A stretch of DNA of 64,000 bases. It comes from Boswellia sacra. Its lineage: Eukaryota > Streptophyta > Magnoliopsida > Sapindales > Burseraceae. This document shows, piece after piece, positions 44,286 through 56,690 of the stretch; positions within the stretch are counted from its first letter, which is position 1; each line of letters opens with the position of its first letter. The DNA is taken from the NCBI GenBank assembly GCA_013180625.2, contig SNVD02004417.1:1-64000 (forward strand), in the 5' to 3' direction. The notes beneath the pieces were generated by a model. It was not told the origin of the DNA and searched no databases. It worked only from the letters and a program-made list of their open reading frames with translations. The translations under genes and the position numbers were made by a program.

Positions 44286-44462
44286 GCCTTTAAATGGGCA
44301 CATCAGCCCTTAAGTGGGAATACCTCTTTTGCAGGAATTGAAGAAGAAAGCAAATGATGAGAAATCTGACAGAATGTAGATGAAGGCGAGGATGCCAGGA
44401 TGAGAAAAGGAAATACAAAGCAAGAGTACTTTGTTGATTTTTATGTCTAACAAATTTCTTCA

Positions 44463-44477
44463 AAGTAAGGGACAAGT
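44463..44477 (+). promoter_or_regulatory. Polypurine tract of E2
   Basis: AAAGTAAGGGACAAGT directly before LTR D. It matches the E1 tract (minus 12305-12291) apart from a few bases. Confidence 0.6.
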
Positions 44478-47181
44478 TATAGATACTTGATTTTTGAGGC
44501 TTGATGATGAATTGAAGATGAAAAAAGAGCAAAACAAATGATCAAAATACCCTCGAAAGCAAAAAGAAGGGAGTTCAGGAAAAACCGACCAAAACCTTTG
44601 AAAATGACACATGATTTTGAAACATCATAGAAATTAATCCAGAAGGAATTTGATGATGGTCATATACCATTGTGAAGCTAAGTCTAGTTTTCACAAAATT
44701 TTATGGATCACAAATCGGAGTTGCAATGAAAGAGTTACGTGTGATCGAGCAATTGAAGGTCAGAAGAGACTGCATTGAAAAAATAAAAAACCAAAGGGTT
44801 TGGTGGGCCACAACTGACTGGCAGTTGTAGGATAGTCGGCTTGCTATCCTACCACTGACTGATGATCCACCCACAGTCGACCAGTTGTTCTCCCTTCAAT
44901 TTTGAAAAATTTCATTATGGACCTTCCTTTTTTCTTTTCTACTTCCTTTTTCAACCTCAACCCTTCACTATATAAACAACCCCTCTCCTCACTTTTAAAA
45001 CACACAGAACTCTTCTGTTCTCCCTTTTGAAGACACACTTGAGAATTCAAGGAGTCTTTTGTAGTTGAATATTTTTTTGAGGCATTCTATTGCTCTAAAC
45101 CCGAAAATGGTAAATCTTGAGAGCATTTTTCGATTCTCCCTCCTCTTTTCTTATTTATTTTTCTTGCTTTAGAATAAGCATATTTAGGTTTATTTTTCCT
45201 TAGAATAAGCATGTTTAGGATTTATTTTGATGCTTAGAAGCATGTTTAGGATTTTATAGAACTGCTTAATCCTTTATTTGTTTTTCAAGGTGCAATGCTT
45301 GTCAAGGTAAGTCATCTTTCCTTTCCTTATTTAGAATATAAATAGGGATTTTATTTCTTTGTGAATGCTTAGAATCATGTTAGGAGTACATGTTTAGAAT
45401 TATGCTCAAGAGCAAATAAGGGTGGCAATTCGTGTTCGCGGGTCGTGTTCGTGTCGTGTCGAGCTGTGATACGATAAAGATTGACTCAACATGAACACAA
45501 CCCATTTATTATTCGTGTCACTATGACACGACACGACACACTAACACAAATAATAAACGGGTCATAATCGTGTTAGACACGAACACGACCCGTCTAACAC
45601 GATTAAGACACGTTTATATTATTGACACGACCCGATTGACATGATTATGACCCGTTAACACAATTATGACACGTTACAGAATTAGGTTTCCAACTTTTGT
45701 TAAATGACAAAAATATCCGAAGTTTTAAAATTTATTAGGTTTTTAAAATTCTATTTTTATTTTAAAATTTGGATACATGTAGGGACTAAAATGTCTAAGA
45801 AGTTTAGTATTTTTAAATTTAATATGTAATCGTGTCAATATTCGTGTTAATTGTGTTATCGTGTATAATATATATTCGTGTTACTCATGTCATAATCGTG
45901 TTCGTGTCAATATTCGTGTTAATCGTGTTATCGTGTCAATCGTGTATAATATGTATTCGTGTTATTCGTGTTACTTGTGTCATAATCGTGTCGTGTCATA
46001 ATCGTGTTCGCGTGTTAAAGACTCTCAACCCGAACACGACACGATTATTAAATTGGTTGACATCTTCGACACGAACACGAATATGCCAAAACCCAAACAC
46101 GCTTATATCTATGTCGTGTCAAGTCGTGTTCACGTGTCGTGTCAAAAATTGCCACCCCTAAGAGCCAATGGTTAGAATCATGCTAGGAAGACTTATAATT
46201 ATTTTGAGGCATGCAAGAAAATAGCATAGAATAGGCAAGAATTGCATGATTTGCTTTGATTGCTTGAGTTACACTAGAATATCCATGTTTGATTGAATTA
46301 GGGTAGTATATGCCATGATTGCCATGATAACCATGATTAGGCTAGAAATGTCATGTCTAGGCTAGAATTGTCATTTTTAGAAACTTCGTTATCAATTGAA
46401 TTATGCTAGAATAGCAATGAATATGTAGAATTGCCATGATAAGAAATATCAAATCTAGGTATAAGTGCCATGATTTTTGCTTATGGCCTCGCTTATAATT
46501 TTGATTGATTTATTTTTAATAATTACCATGATTAGAAATATGAATGATTAATTGTGATTGTATGATGCCATGAAGTGGCAATGGACTTACATTCATGGTG
46601 AGGGACCATCACTTAGAACGAATGAATATGCATAAATATGCTATGATCGTTATAAATGAATGAATATTTTTGACGTGTTTAGAAGTAGAATTTACTTTAT
46701 TTGTTGAATAACAAACTATGGTAATCCTCCTCTAATTCCCCCATGTTTGAAAGGAATCGTAATTATGTTCTCCTCCCTCTTTCTTTGTATAAATATACAA
46801 TTGTCCTTGATTGAAAATCATCTCACATGATTAATAAAGATAAATTGAAAAATGTGTGCATAAAACGAACAATACTATGTGGATTATATAACAATAGAAG
46901 CTATTTTTATTCCGTATATCCTAATGGAGGCCAGATTTAGATCCAGGTGAGGCAAAGGGCTCGTACCTAACTTCTTAAACCTATCTCTAAAGGGATGAGG
47001 GTAGTTTAGGTCCTAAAGTGAGGGATCAGATTGCCCCTATTCATTCCTAATGGAAAATTAGGTGGCAACTCCATTCTTCAGACATGTCCATGGCTTGTTT
47101 GTGATCCTTTAAGTCTCAAAAGAAGCTTTGACATAGTGTCATGGTAGCAAAAGCTCTAGCAGGATGAACGCCCTGTTCACA
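44478..47181 (+). repeat. LTR D, 3' LTR of E2 with nested hAT element
   Basis: It begins TATAGATACTTGATTTTTG and ends CCCTGTTCACA. Without the nested element and one target copy it is about 1952 bases, matching LTRs A-C. The TATA box CTATATAAAC lies near 44969-44978. A conserved AG/GTAAGT follows at 45303-45313. The U3-like repeats of ATGGCAATCATGGC / GGCTAGAA type lie at about 46310-46440. Confidence 0.82.
45417..46160. mobile_element. hAT-type non-autonomous foldback element (copy 3)
   Basis: 744 bases with termini TAAGGGTGGCAATT and AATTGCCACCCCTA. Flanking octamers AGAGCAAA (45409-45416) and AGAGCCAA (46161-46168) agree at seven of eight positions. The 8-base duplication supports the hAT superfamily. 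The arms are crowded with CGTGTC/GACACG words that can fold back. The best plus-strand frame (45832-46161) is made of these words and is not a gene. Confidence 0.85.
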
Positions 47182-48898
47182 TTACCCAAGAACAAGAAAA
47201 TCAAGTTTGTCAAAGCTATCGAGCAAGTCTACTCTAGAGCCACAGAAACTTGGGAGGACATAGGGTTGATGAAACTAGGTTTTGAAATCTTTTAGGATGT
47301 GATCAAGGCTATGACTAAAGAGAAGAAGTCTAAAGAAGTCGAGATGGAGGAATTGACTAAAGCGCTTGACAAGATAAGAGTGATTGAGGAAATGGAGAGT
47401 GGAAAAGGCACTTTGAGAGAAAGAGAATGAGCTGGCAATGCTTGTGGGAGATGAATTATAAATGGTTGTTATGAAGATGTTTGTGTTCCTAAAATGTCCT
47501 CTCAGGACTCGGTCTCCAAGTTTAAAATGCAATAAATTCTAATTTCGCTTACCTGTGTGATGTTTCTTTAGATGGTAGTTTGCATGATGATTTTTATTTT
47601 AGAAGCATATTTGACATTCATCTCATTAAAATACATTCTATTTAATCTTAGTACAACTAAACATCCTAAGAATGTTAACATTGCATATGAAACAACTTCT
47701 GAGGAAAGTGAGAGATTTAAAAAAATACTGAGAAAGCATAAACAAGTATTTGCTTGGTCATATGATGACATGTCTAGAATAGATAGAAGCATCGCTAAGC
47801 ACACGATCCCTATTCATCTGCATATGAGGCCGCTAAAATAGAAGTTAAAGAGAATGAGGCTGGAATAGGCAAAAAAGATTAAGAAAGAAGTCACCAAATA
47901 GATAGATGCAAAATTTCTAGATGTAATGGACTATCCACAATGGTTGGCAAATATCGTGTCAGTTCCTAAAAAGGATGGAAAGGTTAGAATGTGTGTAGTT
48001 TATTGCGACCTCAATAAAGCCTCTCTGAAGGATGATTTTCCTCTTCCACACATTGATGTCCTGGTTGATAATGTAGCGTTAAGTAGAATGTTCTCTTTGT
48101 GGATGGATTCTTAGGGTACAATTAGATACTAATGGCTAGGGCTGACAAGATTAAAACCGCCTTCATCACAAAATGGGGAGTGTATTGCTATAAAGTAAAA
48201 CCATTTGGTCTAGAGAATACTGATGCAACATATCAAAGAAGGACAACCATAATATTTCATGATATGATTGACAAAGAAATAGAATATGTTGATGACATGA
48301 TTATCAAATTCGAAACTTGTGAGGGTCATTTTGAGACACTAGATAGATTTTTGTTAAGTGTAGGAAAATACAACTTAAGGCGAAATTCAAAAAGTGCATG
48401 TTTCAAGTAACATCAAGAAAAAGATTGGGCCTCGTGGTAGAAGAAAGAGGCATCGAAGTCAAACTCGACAAAGTCCAAGCGATCCAAGAATTGTAGACAC
48501 CAAAATAGAAAAAGAAGTAAGGGGATTTTTGGGAAAGGTCCAATACAGCAACCGATTCATAGCTAAGCCAACTATAGTATGTGTGTTGATCTTGAAGTTG
48601 TTAAAGAAAGACCAACTAGTGTCATGCAACGATCAATGTCAGGTAGCCTTCGAGAAAATCAAAGAATACTTAATAAATCCGCTTGTCCTAAAGCCACCAA
48701 GTCGGGAAGATGCTTGGTCTTATATTTGGCATTAGAGGAAGAAGTTGTAAGGGTGATGTTGGCACAAGTAGATGAGAACATAGTGGAGTGTGCAATGTTT
48801 TACTTAAGCAAGAAGCTTTTGCCACATGAGGTCAAGTGCAATCAAACAGAGAAGATGTGTTTGGCTATGATTTAGGTCTCAAAGAAGTTATGCCACTA
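47182..48898 (+). pseudogene. Tat element E3 fragment: reverse transcriptase and RNase H
   Basis: From about 47640 the plus strand gives the RT start (HKQVFAWSYDDMSRIDRSIA, about 47730-47790), a stretch with stops, YPQWLANIVSVPKKDGKVRM (47929-47990), then KTAFITKWGVYCYKVKPFGL (about 48148-48207), YVDDMII near 48287-48307, and the connection region REVRGFLGKVQYSNRFIA-like (48500-48560). The RNase H part YYLSKKLLPHEVKCN is near 48797-48845. Unlike E1 it keeps the PFGL segment. Upstream, 47182-47569 has a degraded KSKEVEMEELTKALDKIRVI coding scrap. It is cut on the left by LTR D and on the right by a CACTA element. Confidence 0.8.
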
Positions 48899-48899
48899 T

Positions 48900-49808
48900 C
48901 AATACAAGAAATTTGGGCTTTAGTAACTAAATTTTTAGTTATGACATTAAATTTCATGACTAAAAATGTGTATATAATGACAATAGACAAAATTCCTCAC
49001 TAATATTATTGAACTGATGAGTTATTATGACCAAATTGAAATCATGACTAAAGTTTTGTGGCTAATAAATATTCTTGCCAATATTTTTAACATCTTAAAG
49101 AATTAGTGAGGAAAATTTTGTTAGAATTAGTGACCAAAATGACTTGGTCCATATTAAAAAAACTACAATATGTTACTAAATGAAAAGGTGTTTTAGTCAC
49201 CATTTAATATTTTCACTAGAACATAAAACTTCTATAAGATAACAATTTTGGTTACAATTAAAACAATAAGAGGTTGTTAAAAGTCAATTTCTTTTAAAAC
49301 AAATGGGTTGACTAAATAAATATTTAATATTTTTCTTCTTTTTCAAGTGCAAAACATTTAACAATAAAAATACATTAAAAAAATTGTCATCCATTTCATA
49401 TGCATAAAACTAAATGCTATAATTATAGCGAAAAAGTCAATGAAATATATTTTTTCAACCAATGAGTAATGTATTTCCATAAAGCAAGATATTAGTAAAT
49501 TAAAATTTTGTCAAGGGAATTAGTCTTTGCAAGTTCAAATCAAATGTGCATAAACAAACATCTTGAATTGATTAGAGCCACAAATGATGGCCTTAGATGA
49601 CCTGTCAACCAATCTTTCTTAGGTTTGACTTAATATATTAATATATTTATGTTTACGATGAATAAATAATGGTATGGACTTAGCTGCTTTAGATAAAAAT
49701 TAAAAGATATTTGACATTTCAAAATATCAAAGTATTGTTTAGAAGTACAAATGAAAAGGAGAAGAATGAATATAAATATGCATAATCAAGGTGTTAATAA
49801 AAGAAAAC
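48900..49808. other. 3' end of CACTA element 2, non-coding
   Basis: AT-rich with subterminal direct and inverted TTAGTGAC-like words up to about 49200. No gene is seen before the acidic tail of the transposase at about 49810. Confidence 0.5.
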
Positions 49809-49959
49809 ATTATAACTATGAAGCTAACCTATATTCTCATCAGCATTGCTATCATCAAAAGAATCATTCATCTTGTCATTGCTTGAAGCATCATAAGAAG
49901 AATTGTCATTTTCATCTATCTTGTCGTTGCTTGAAGCATCATCAGAAGAAACGTCATCA

Positions 49960-52900
49960 TCAATAAAATTCTAAGTCTTCATATTTTTCAACGTTCTCAT
50001 TATATACAATAATCATGTTGATATCATCTCTATGTAAGGTTAATTGGTCATCAATATCGTCAAGACTAAGAATTTCATTTGACTCTTCTTTTTGAAATGG
50101 ATCTTCTAGTTCTAACTCATCATCCTCTTCTACAACATCATAATTTCCTTGTGGTTGAGACCTATCTACAACACACCAATTACTACTGAGCTTTGTGTCA
50201 TTCAAGTAGAACACTTGTTGTGCCTGAGATGCCAAAACAAATGGATCATCTTTATACCACGTTCTAAAGATGTTAATGCTTTTGTGACTATCCATTTGTA
50301 TTCCCTTTCCATCCTTCAAGTCCTACCAATCACATTTGAAAATGACAACTCGATTTTCCCTGAGGTAAGATAATTCAATTATATCTGTCGAAACCTCGTA
50401 AAAATCAATACTTTTACCTCCATAATCTCCTTCGACAACTACCCCACTATTTTGTGTTTTGTGATTAGAGTCAAGATTTTTAGTATGAAACCTGATCCCG
50501 TTGATAATGCAACCAATATAATGAGTCACTAACTTTTGAGGTCCACTTGCCAAATTTTCCAAGTCTTCAATAGTTTTAGTGGACCCTTCTTCTTCCAATT
50601 GTTGCAACTACATAAATTGGTTCAAAAAGATAATTTCAATAGAATAATTGTAATTGAACAATTTATACATACATAAATACATATGTGAGTTTGAAAACAT
50701 TTGACTTACTCGTTCTAAGAACCATTCATGAAGCTTATTTTCTTGTATGCTTTCTATATTTGTAATACCATGCCTCTCAAGTTCCAACTTGTGTTCCCTA
50801 TTTATGAACCAAAAAAAAAATGATTTTAACTATGCCATGATAAATTACTATATACAAGAAAAAGTTTAGGTTTAGTTAGCTTACATTATATATGGTTGCA
50901 CTTCATCATAATTATTTAACACATACCATCGAATCTTGGACCAATCTCTCAAGTTAAGTTCATCATCAATCGCTCCATTTAGAAACAAAACATTTTCCCT
51001 AAAAATAGATAAACCATTTACTTGTTTCTGTCCACCTCCATCATAATTTTGTTCTAGTTGGTTAAATATTGTCTCAATATCATTGAAGTACATGGAACAA
51101 AAAGTTGTACATTTATGGGCTGAATAAGCTTCAGCTATTGAGAATTTTCTGTCCACCTACATCAGTTTCTTCTAATAAAGGTCTTCAACTGATGCATTTT
51201 CCTATTACATAAGCATAAAAGAATTGTTATTTTAATATACTAATAAAGCTAAAAGAAAATATAGCATAAAAGAAACTATTGTAAAGTGTTTAAACTTAAA
51301 CAGAAAAATTAAGTTAAATTTAAGAAGTTAATATTACCTTTCAAATGGATACATCTAACGATATTGTGTTGGTCCACCAAGCATTGCCTCATGTGCTAGG
51401 TGAATCGGTAGGTAAACCATTCAAAAAATGATGGTGGAAATATCTTTTCCAACTCGCATAAAATTAAAGGAATATTCATATTGAGTTTCTCCAAAACATC
51501 CATTTTCAAAGTCTTAGATGTTAACTCTTTGAAAAACAAACACAACTCAATAATTGCCTTACGAACATCCTTATGCAAGTATCCACGTTACGCAACAGGA
51601 AGTAGTCTTTGTATAATAATATGACAATTAAGGCTTTTTAATCTTGAAATTCGACAATCACTGGTGTTTACACATCGAGATATATTAGATGCCATGCCAT
51701 CTGTAAGGTTCACTTTTTTAAAGAATTCACACAATCCTTTTCTCGCAAATGTAGACAACAAGTAACATCCTGGTGGCAACAAAGTTTGACCATTGGTGCT
51801 CAGAGGATGCAAACCACGTCTAATTCTCATTTCTTTTAGATCAAGACGAGTCTTATATGTGTCCATTGTTTTCCCCTCAATGTTCATCAAATTAAGTTCC
51901 CAAAATGTTATCACAAACATTCTTTTCTATATGCATTACATCGAGGTTGCGACGTAACCTATGTGTCTTCCAATAAGGTAATTCAAAGAAGATACTTCTT
52001 TTTGTCTAATTCAAATAATTATTATGATGTTTTCTTTTCTTTTCCCGATTAGGCTCTTTTCCAAAACATGGTTTAACATGAGTTAATTGTCGATAAATGT
52101 CATCCCCAAATAATATCTTTGGTTTCGGTCTATCCTCAGTTTTACGATCAAGCACTTACTACTTCGCCATTTATGATCTTGTGGCAAAAATCGATGATGC
52201 CCCATATAAACTGTTTTATTTTTTTTCATTACATAACCATGTAAGAGATGTCTCACTATTGCATGTAGGACAAGTTAGTTTTCCTTTTGTACTCTGTCTA
52301 GACAAATTTCCATATGTAGGGAAGTCATTAATTGTCCACAATACTGCTGCATGTAAACAGAAGTTTTCCTTAGATGAAGCATCATATGTGCTAACTCCAA
52401 CATCCCATAATTCTTTCAATTCACTAATTAATGGTTGTAAAAACATATCAATGTCAATTCTAGGTGCCTTTGGTCTAGGATTAAGGATAGACATCATAAA
52501 ATATGGACAAACATTTCCACGGTGGCAAATTTTATGGGACAACAAACACAGGCCACATGCTATAAGAGCAACTCATGTTTCCGAATGGTTTAAAGCCATC
52601 ACTCATGATACCAAAAGTTGCATTACGTGATTCTAAAGCAAATGACTCATGCACTTGATCAAAATGTTTCCACTCCTCAGAATCAGCTGGATGTCTTAAT
52701 ATCCCATCGTCAATTCGTTTATCATGATGCCATCTCATATCTTTAGCAATATTCTTTGATATAAACAACCTCTGCAACCTCGGAATCAAAGGAAAGTATC
52801 TTAAAATCTTTTGGGGTACCTTTTTACTTTTCCCAGAATTGTATCTAGGGCTATGACATATTGGGCATTCTTTTTCATTTTCATATTCTTTCCAGAAAAG

Positions 52901-53532
52901 CACATAATCATTTTTACAAGCATGAATTTTCTCATAGCTAGACCTAAGTCTTTAATAACCTTCTTCACCTCATAGTATGAGCTTGGTAATGTTTTAATAT
53001 CTAGAAATACCTCTCTTAGAAATTCAAGCAACAATGTCACACATTTATTGCTCCGCCGGCATAATACCTTTAGGTGAAGTAACTTCACAATAAATGATAG
53101 TTTAAAAAAACTTCGACAACCATGATATAGTTCTTGTTCTGCATCCCTCATCAATCTACTAAAGTTATCTAGTTTCATATGACGATTGTTATCTGTATGA
53201 TCAACTCGAATGCTAGTTTCCTTTTGAAAGTGTAAAACCTCAGTACATATTCCAGCATGAAGGTCATTTAGTATTTCATTCAATTCATCAACCTCTTTGC
53301 CATTTCTTCACCATGGTCTACCCTTGTAGTGTATTCGATAACCATAGCATATGTATACAAATGGTCCTCACATGATCAATGGATCTATAACAATAGTTGT
53401 TACATCTATTACATGGGCATAAAATCTCATCACTTCCTGAACTGTTGTGGTCAATAGCATACTTTATGAATTCTTTCACCCAATGTACTTTGGTTTCCCC
53501 CGAGTCCGTAGTTGAATCCAACTCTTATCCAT
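49960..53532 (-). pseudogene. Tnp2 (TnpD-type) transposase of CACTA element 2
   Basis: From the ATG at 53532 the minus strand gives MDKSWI, typical of the transposase-associated domain. After a frame change come VHWVKEFIKYAIDHNSSGSD and the C-P-C-x-x-C zinc-like region. The Tnp2 domain follows: ELYHGCRSFFKLSFIVKLLH, SPRYNSGKSKKVPQKILRYF, RRLFIS/MRWHHDKR, GILRHPADSEEWKHFD, FKPFGNMSCSYSMWPVFVVP, PRPKAPRIDIDMF, WTINDFPTYGNLS and CPTCN. Then SNISRCVN (51650-51700), EKIFPPSF, the DUF4218-like and DUF4216-like tail (YKDDPFVLASQAQQVFYLND, about 50200-50260), and an acidic tail with two SSNDK repeats out of frame at 49960-49810. At least five frame breaks or stops and intron-like gaps make it inactive as seen. 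Confidence 0.85.
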
Positions 53533-53625
53533 CTCCAACCCTTTTCAACAAATACCAAAATTGGATTTAAAAAAAAAGGATAATATGTAAGAAATAAAAA
53601 TTCTTCTATCCAAATTTTTTCTCAT

Positions 53626-53880
53626 AACTGCAAGAAAAATGCTCATATTTGACGGTTTTTGGCCGTCACATAAGTACATATTTGGCGGTCCTAAAAGCGC
53701 CACCAATGGCACCGCCAAATATGGTCAATTTGGTGGTCGGTTAACCTGCCAAATATGCACCTGACTATAATTGGCAGTTTTTGGCCGCCAAGTATAAATA
53801 GTTTTAAAATTTAAAAAATATATATATACTTGACAGTTTTTAGCCGCCAAATATTTAAAAAAATTAATATATATATATAA
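53626..53880. repeat. Subterminal hairpin repeats of CACTA element 3
   Basis: TTTGGCGG, TTTTTGGCCGCCAAGTATAA and TTTTTAGCCGCCAAATA words as in 19141-19590, with fewer copies and more decay. Confidence 0.75.
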
Positions 53881-54492
53881 TAGATATTTTTAAAAATTTA
53901 AGAAATTCACAATCTATATCATTTGTCATATTAAACAAATTTTTTATAAAACAAGCATCAATCCTCGAATCAATCACACTTTATCATATATCAAAAATCC
54001 ATATAACAAACATTTGTTATAAGAAAATTTTCATCGTTAATTGCATCAACTTTCAATGCCAAAACTATAAATTCCTCATAACTTTTCAGGTGTCCAGCAA
54101 AAGATTACTATTTCACCCTGTATTTTCAATATATGAAAAGCAGTAATATAACTAACAAAATTCAACACATAAAAACATTGACAATATAACTCTGAATTTG
54201 CAAATGCATATGTTTGAATTTTTTATCACTATTTTATTTTATTATATCTATGTTAATATTTGTGCTTCAAAAATAAAAAGCATATATTCAAGAAAATTTC
54301 ATTGATCTATCCATGGAAATATCAATTACAACGCATAACAATGTGTATTTTTATCATATTGCAATTCTATCAAAGTAGCAGTAGTACAGATATGAAAATC
54401 CTTAATTTGTCATGAGATAACATCTACCAGAAGCAAAGGGTAATCATTCTTCTATAACAAAGGACAACTAACATCACAGTTCCACTACAGGT

Positions 54493-56690
54493 TACAGGGC
54501 AGGTGCCGCAGGCCCAGTTGCCAGTTTGAAAACATCTATAACTACGGAGAAGGCTGATTCATCAAGTGATTTGTGGTTCTCAAAAGCCATTGAAAGAATC
54601 TACTCAAATTGATCCTTGGTTTCTCCGAGGATCCGGTACTGGTAAAGCAGTCAAAAATTGCTGACATTGCATGAGAAAACTATAAGCCATATCGATATTA
54701 TAATTTGGAAATAGACCAAATGACATCAAACAACAACAACAGCACAGAAACAATATTGATGGTTGATAAAAATCTCTATTCAGCGCAAATGACTCAGATC
54801 TCCCTCCAAAAGATTCTTTATCATTCCGGTTGACTACTACTCCATTAAAAAAAAAAAATGATGTTTACCTCTTGATGACTCAATGTGCTCTTGCTGTGGC
54901 CCCATGATGACAGCATTAAGAAATCATAAACCAATGTCACTAACAAAATGTGCAAATCAATGACGTACACTCAAGTACATCAAACTACCATGTAATAGAA
55001 TCTTGTTATGGCAATAAAAAATTGATAAAAGTATTCTCCATAAGAAATTGTCTCACCTCAACACCACCAATGCAGAATTGGGCAACTAGGAGCCACATAA
55101 ACCAAGGTGACATGAAAAAGTAAAGTAGAACCCGGAAGGTGGATGTTGTTATCACAAAAATGATAGCTCCCATTGGTAGAAATTTCCTAACAAAACAAAG
55201 AAGAGAAACCTTAACTCAACAGTCCTCATAATCAAAACATGTTTTACAATAATTCAAGAAATCAAAGTAAAAATGAAATTCTAAAACAAATAGTGAATAA
55301 ATAGGAACTATGACAAGAGAACACAAGAAAAGATAAAAGAACAATATAAAAATGAGGCATTGCCATCTTCTACAGGCCTAAAATGAATTCAGGAGCATAG
55401 GCAATATTACTTCAGATTGCGAAGTGTGACTTGGGATGCTGATGATGAAGGGAAGGGACAAGACAAAGAAACCTGACTAGTTGTCTTAAAAACAGATGTT
55501 CAATGTCCTAAGCGGCCTTCCATGAATCAAACATCACTTTCTTAGACAGCTCATATATAAGAAGTCTATCCTAAACTTTATCAATTATAGTATAGGGACA
55601 AACTTCATAGATTAAAAACAAAAGACAGCAAACATCACATCTATGCTTGTAATCACCTTATTTTACCAAAATCTTAAATTTAGAACCTCAGGTGCAACAT
55701 TAACATAAAGTGATTGACATTAACAAGATTTCAGTGAGTAAAGTAATACAAGCTCACTTACACAGTGATACTCATTAGCATTCAAAAGAACAAATAATAA
55801 TTGACATTTTTTTGTGAAACCTACCCTCCACCCAGAAGAGAAAACTTACCCTATTCACTCATCTTAGGCTGCCACAAACCAATCAGTACCCCCTATCCTC
55901 TACCTTTCATAGAGCTAAGTGCTCAAACTTCAACCTTCCAAGCTGACTCTTCACCTAGAATTTTAATCTATCTGAATCACAAAAGCAAATTAGCTTTGCT
56001 TCACAAAATGCCGACTTCATCAAGATAAACAAACATGCTGGATAGAGACAAATCATGTAGTTGTAGTAATGTCCTGCACATATACATATGGTTAATCAAA
56101 TTTTTCCACCAAAGGCAATTTCTGTATACCAAAGAAAGAAATTACTTATATTTTGTATTTATTATTAATAAAAGTGTAATTGTTTGCATATTTATACACA
56201 AGATTCCTGTTTCAGCCACCCAAATTGAAGCAAAAGTCAGCAAGTAATGTCATCTAAACAACGTTTCAATGAAACATTTCATCGAGCATATGTATTGAAT
56301 TAACTAAATCAAACTTCCAAAATCATATATGATTAACAATGAGGCTACAATTACGCAATTAACAGTGCTACGGTTACGCAAATAAACTGCACAACTGACT
56401 AACAGCCACGTTACGAATGGTAATACAATGACCATTTTCAGTCCCATTTTCTCAGTAGCCAAACAGAAAACTAATTTCCATTCCTTTTCATTTTCACTCA
56501 CTTTCTCACTCACCAAACAAAAAAATTAATAATTATAAAAAAAAAAGTTACCTTGAGGCGGTGGCAGAGGAAGGGTGCCACCAACAGCTTTGGAGGAAGA
56601 GGAAGAGGAAGGTGATGTCAGCTAGAAGGCAGATGCCGGCAACATTCAAGGCGAGAAAGAGGAGATCAGCAACAAAAGGCAAAGCTCGCA
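54493..56690 (-). pseudogene. Captured host-gene exons in CACTA element 3, gene not recognised
   Basis: Minus-strand exon-like blocks, each with plausible splice sites. (a) About 56690-56552: LRALPFVADLLFLALNVAGI, CLLADITFLFLFLQSCWW, ending at AAG/GTAACT. (b) 55186-55057: FLPMGAIIFVITTSTFRVLL, YFFMSPWFMWLLVAQFCIGG, between a GTTAG acceptor and a GTGAGA donor. (c) A short piece near 54905-54870: MGPQQEHIESSR before GTAAAC. (d) 54638-54493: YRILGETKDQFE, stop, ILSMAFENHKSLDESAFSVV, ending at TAA. Blocks a and b are hydrophobic, so the source may encode a membrane protein; block d looks like a soluble region and may come from another gene. Functions are unknown to me. Confidence 0.5.

Larger units (their letters stand above)
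38532..47181 (+). mobile_element. Tat retrotransposon E2, 5'-truncated
   Basis: On the plus strand the order is integrase C-terminal part, antisense DUF7745-like and PMD units, purine tract, tandem repeats, polypurine tract and 3' LTR D. This is the same order as E1 read on its own strand, so both belong to one family. Everything upstream of the integrase C-terminus is lost at the hAT element. No copy of the primer site follows LTR D, which confirms that D is a 3' LTR. Confidence 0.8.
48900..53622 (-). mobile_element. CACTA element 2, with Tnp2 transposase, right end lost
   Basis: The left end at 48900 reads CAATACAAGAAATTTGGGCT, a one-base variant of CACTACAAGAAA. It is followed by subterminal TTAGTAACTAAA / TTAGTGACCAAAA-type words. 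The gene at 53532-49960 is a Tnp2 transposase on the minus strand. No matching right terminus precedes the next CACTA element at 53626, nor do I find one in the flank after 57082. So the 5' end was interrupted or lost. Confidence 0.7.

Noticed and set aside
45832..46161. Ile/Val/Cys-rich membrane-like frame
   Set aside because: It is made of CGTGTC/GTGTTA-type words of the hAT foldback element.
52097..52630. Plus-strand 177-codon frame
   Set aside because: It lies antisense to the well-conserved Tnp2 domain and has no independent support.
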